A stretch of DNA of 5,054 bases from Firmicutes bacterium ADurb.Bin467 (GTDB lineage Bacteria; Bacillota; Clostridia; Christensenellales; Aristaeellaceae): positions 1 to 5,054 of the forward strand of contig MWAC01000193.1 of the NCBI GenBank assembly GCA_002068815.1. Reading direction: 5' to 3'. This document shows positions 5,052 through 5,054 of this stretch, piece by piece (the first letter of the stretch is position 1; each line of letters begins with the position of its first letter). The notes beneath the pieces were generated by a model, which saw only the letters and a program-made list of their open reading frames with translations, had not been told where the DNA came from and did no database searches. The position numbers and the translations under genes were made by a program.

Positions 5052-5054
5052 GCG

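Overview
The window is 5,054 bases of GC-rich bacterial DNA. Its protein genes look like those of a GC-rich Clostridia-type member of the Bacillota: strong GGAGG-type ribosome binding sites, a clostridial pta-ackA pair, a GyrB start of clostridial type, and a secreted peptidoglycan-binding protein. This placement is inferred from family resemblance, since no search could be run.

Layout from left to right. Bases 1-297 are the 5' end of a 16S rRNA gene on the minus strand, cut by the window edge. Directly upstream of it on the same strand is the first ~92 codons of a gyrB-type gene (start at 615). It breaks off near base 340 and runs straight into a short rRNA leader and the 16S gene. This junction is the strangest thing in the window. 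It is either a real disruption or, more likely, a chimeric join in the assembly, because the 16S start does not carry the usual Bacillota sequence. Bases 616-798 are a divergent promoter region. From 799 to 1932 on the plus strand is a secreted protein with a central peptidoglycan-binding domain.

Bases 1933-2164 lie between two convergent genes and hold a dense series of hairpins, including two plausible plus-strand terminators. On the minus strand, pta (4384-3395) and ackA (3361-2165) form an operon with a clear promoter in front of pta. Together they interconvert acetyl-CoA and acetate through acetyl phosphate, giving ATP, which fits a fermentative anaerobe. Upstream, also on the minus strand, tadA (4918-4472) encodes the tRNA adenosine deaminase that makes the wobble inosine. 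It has its own near-consensus promoter and a very short leader. The right edge carries a perfect TTGACA on the plus strand, suggesting that a divergent gene begins just outside the window.

Apart from the gyrB/16S junction and the hairpin cluster, the content is core metabolism and housekeeping. I found no convincing sign of a new defence, mobile or CRISPR system.
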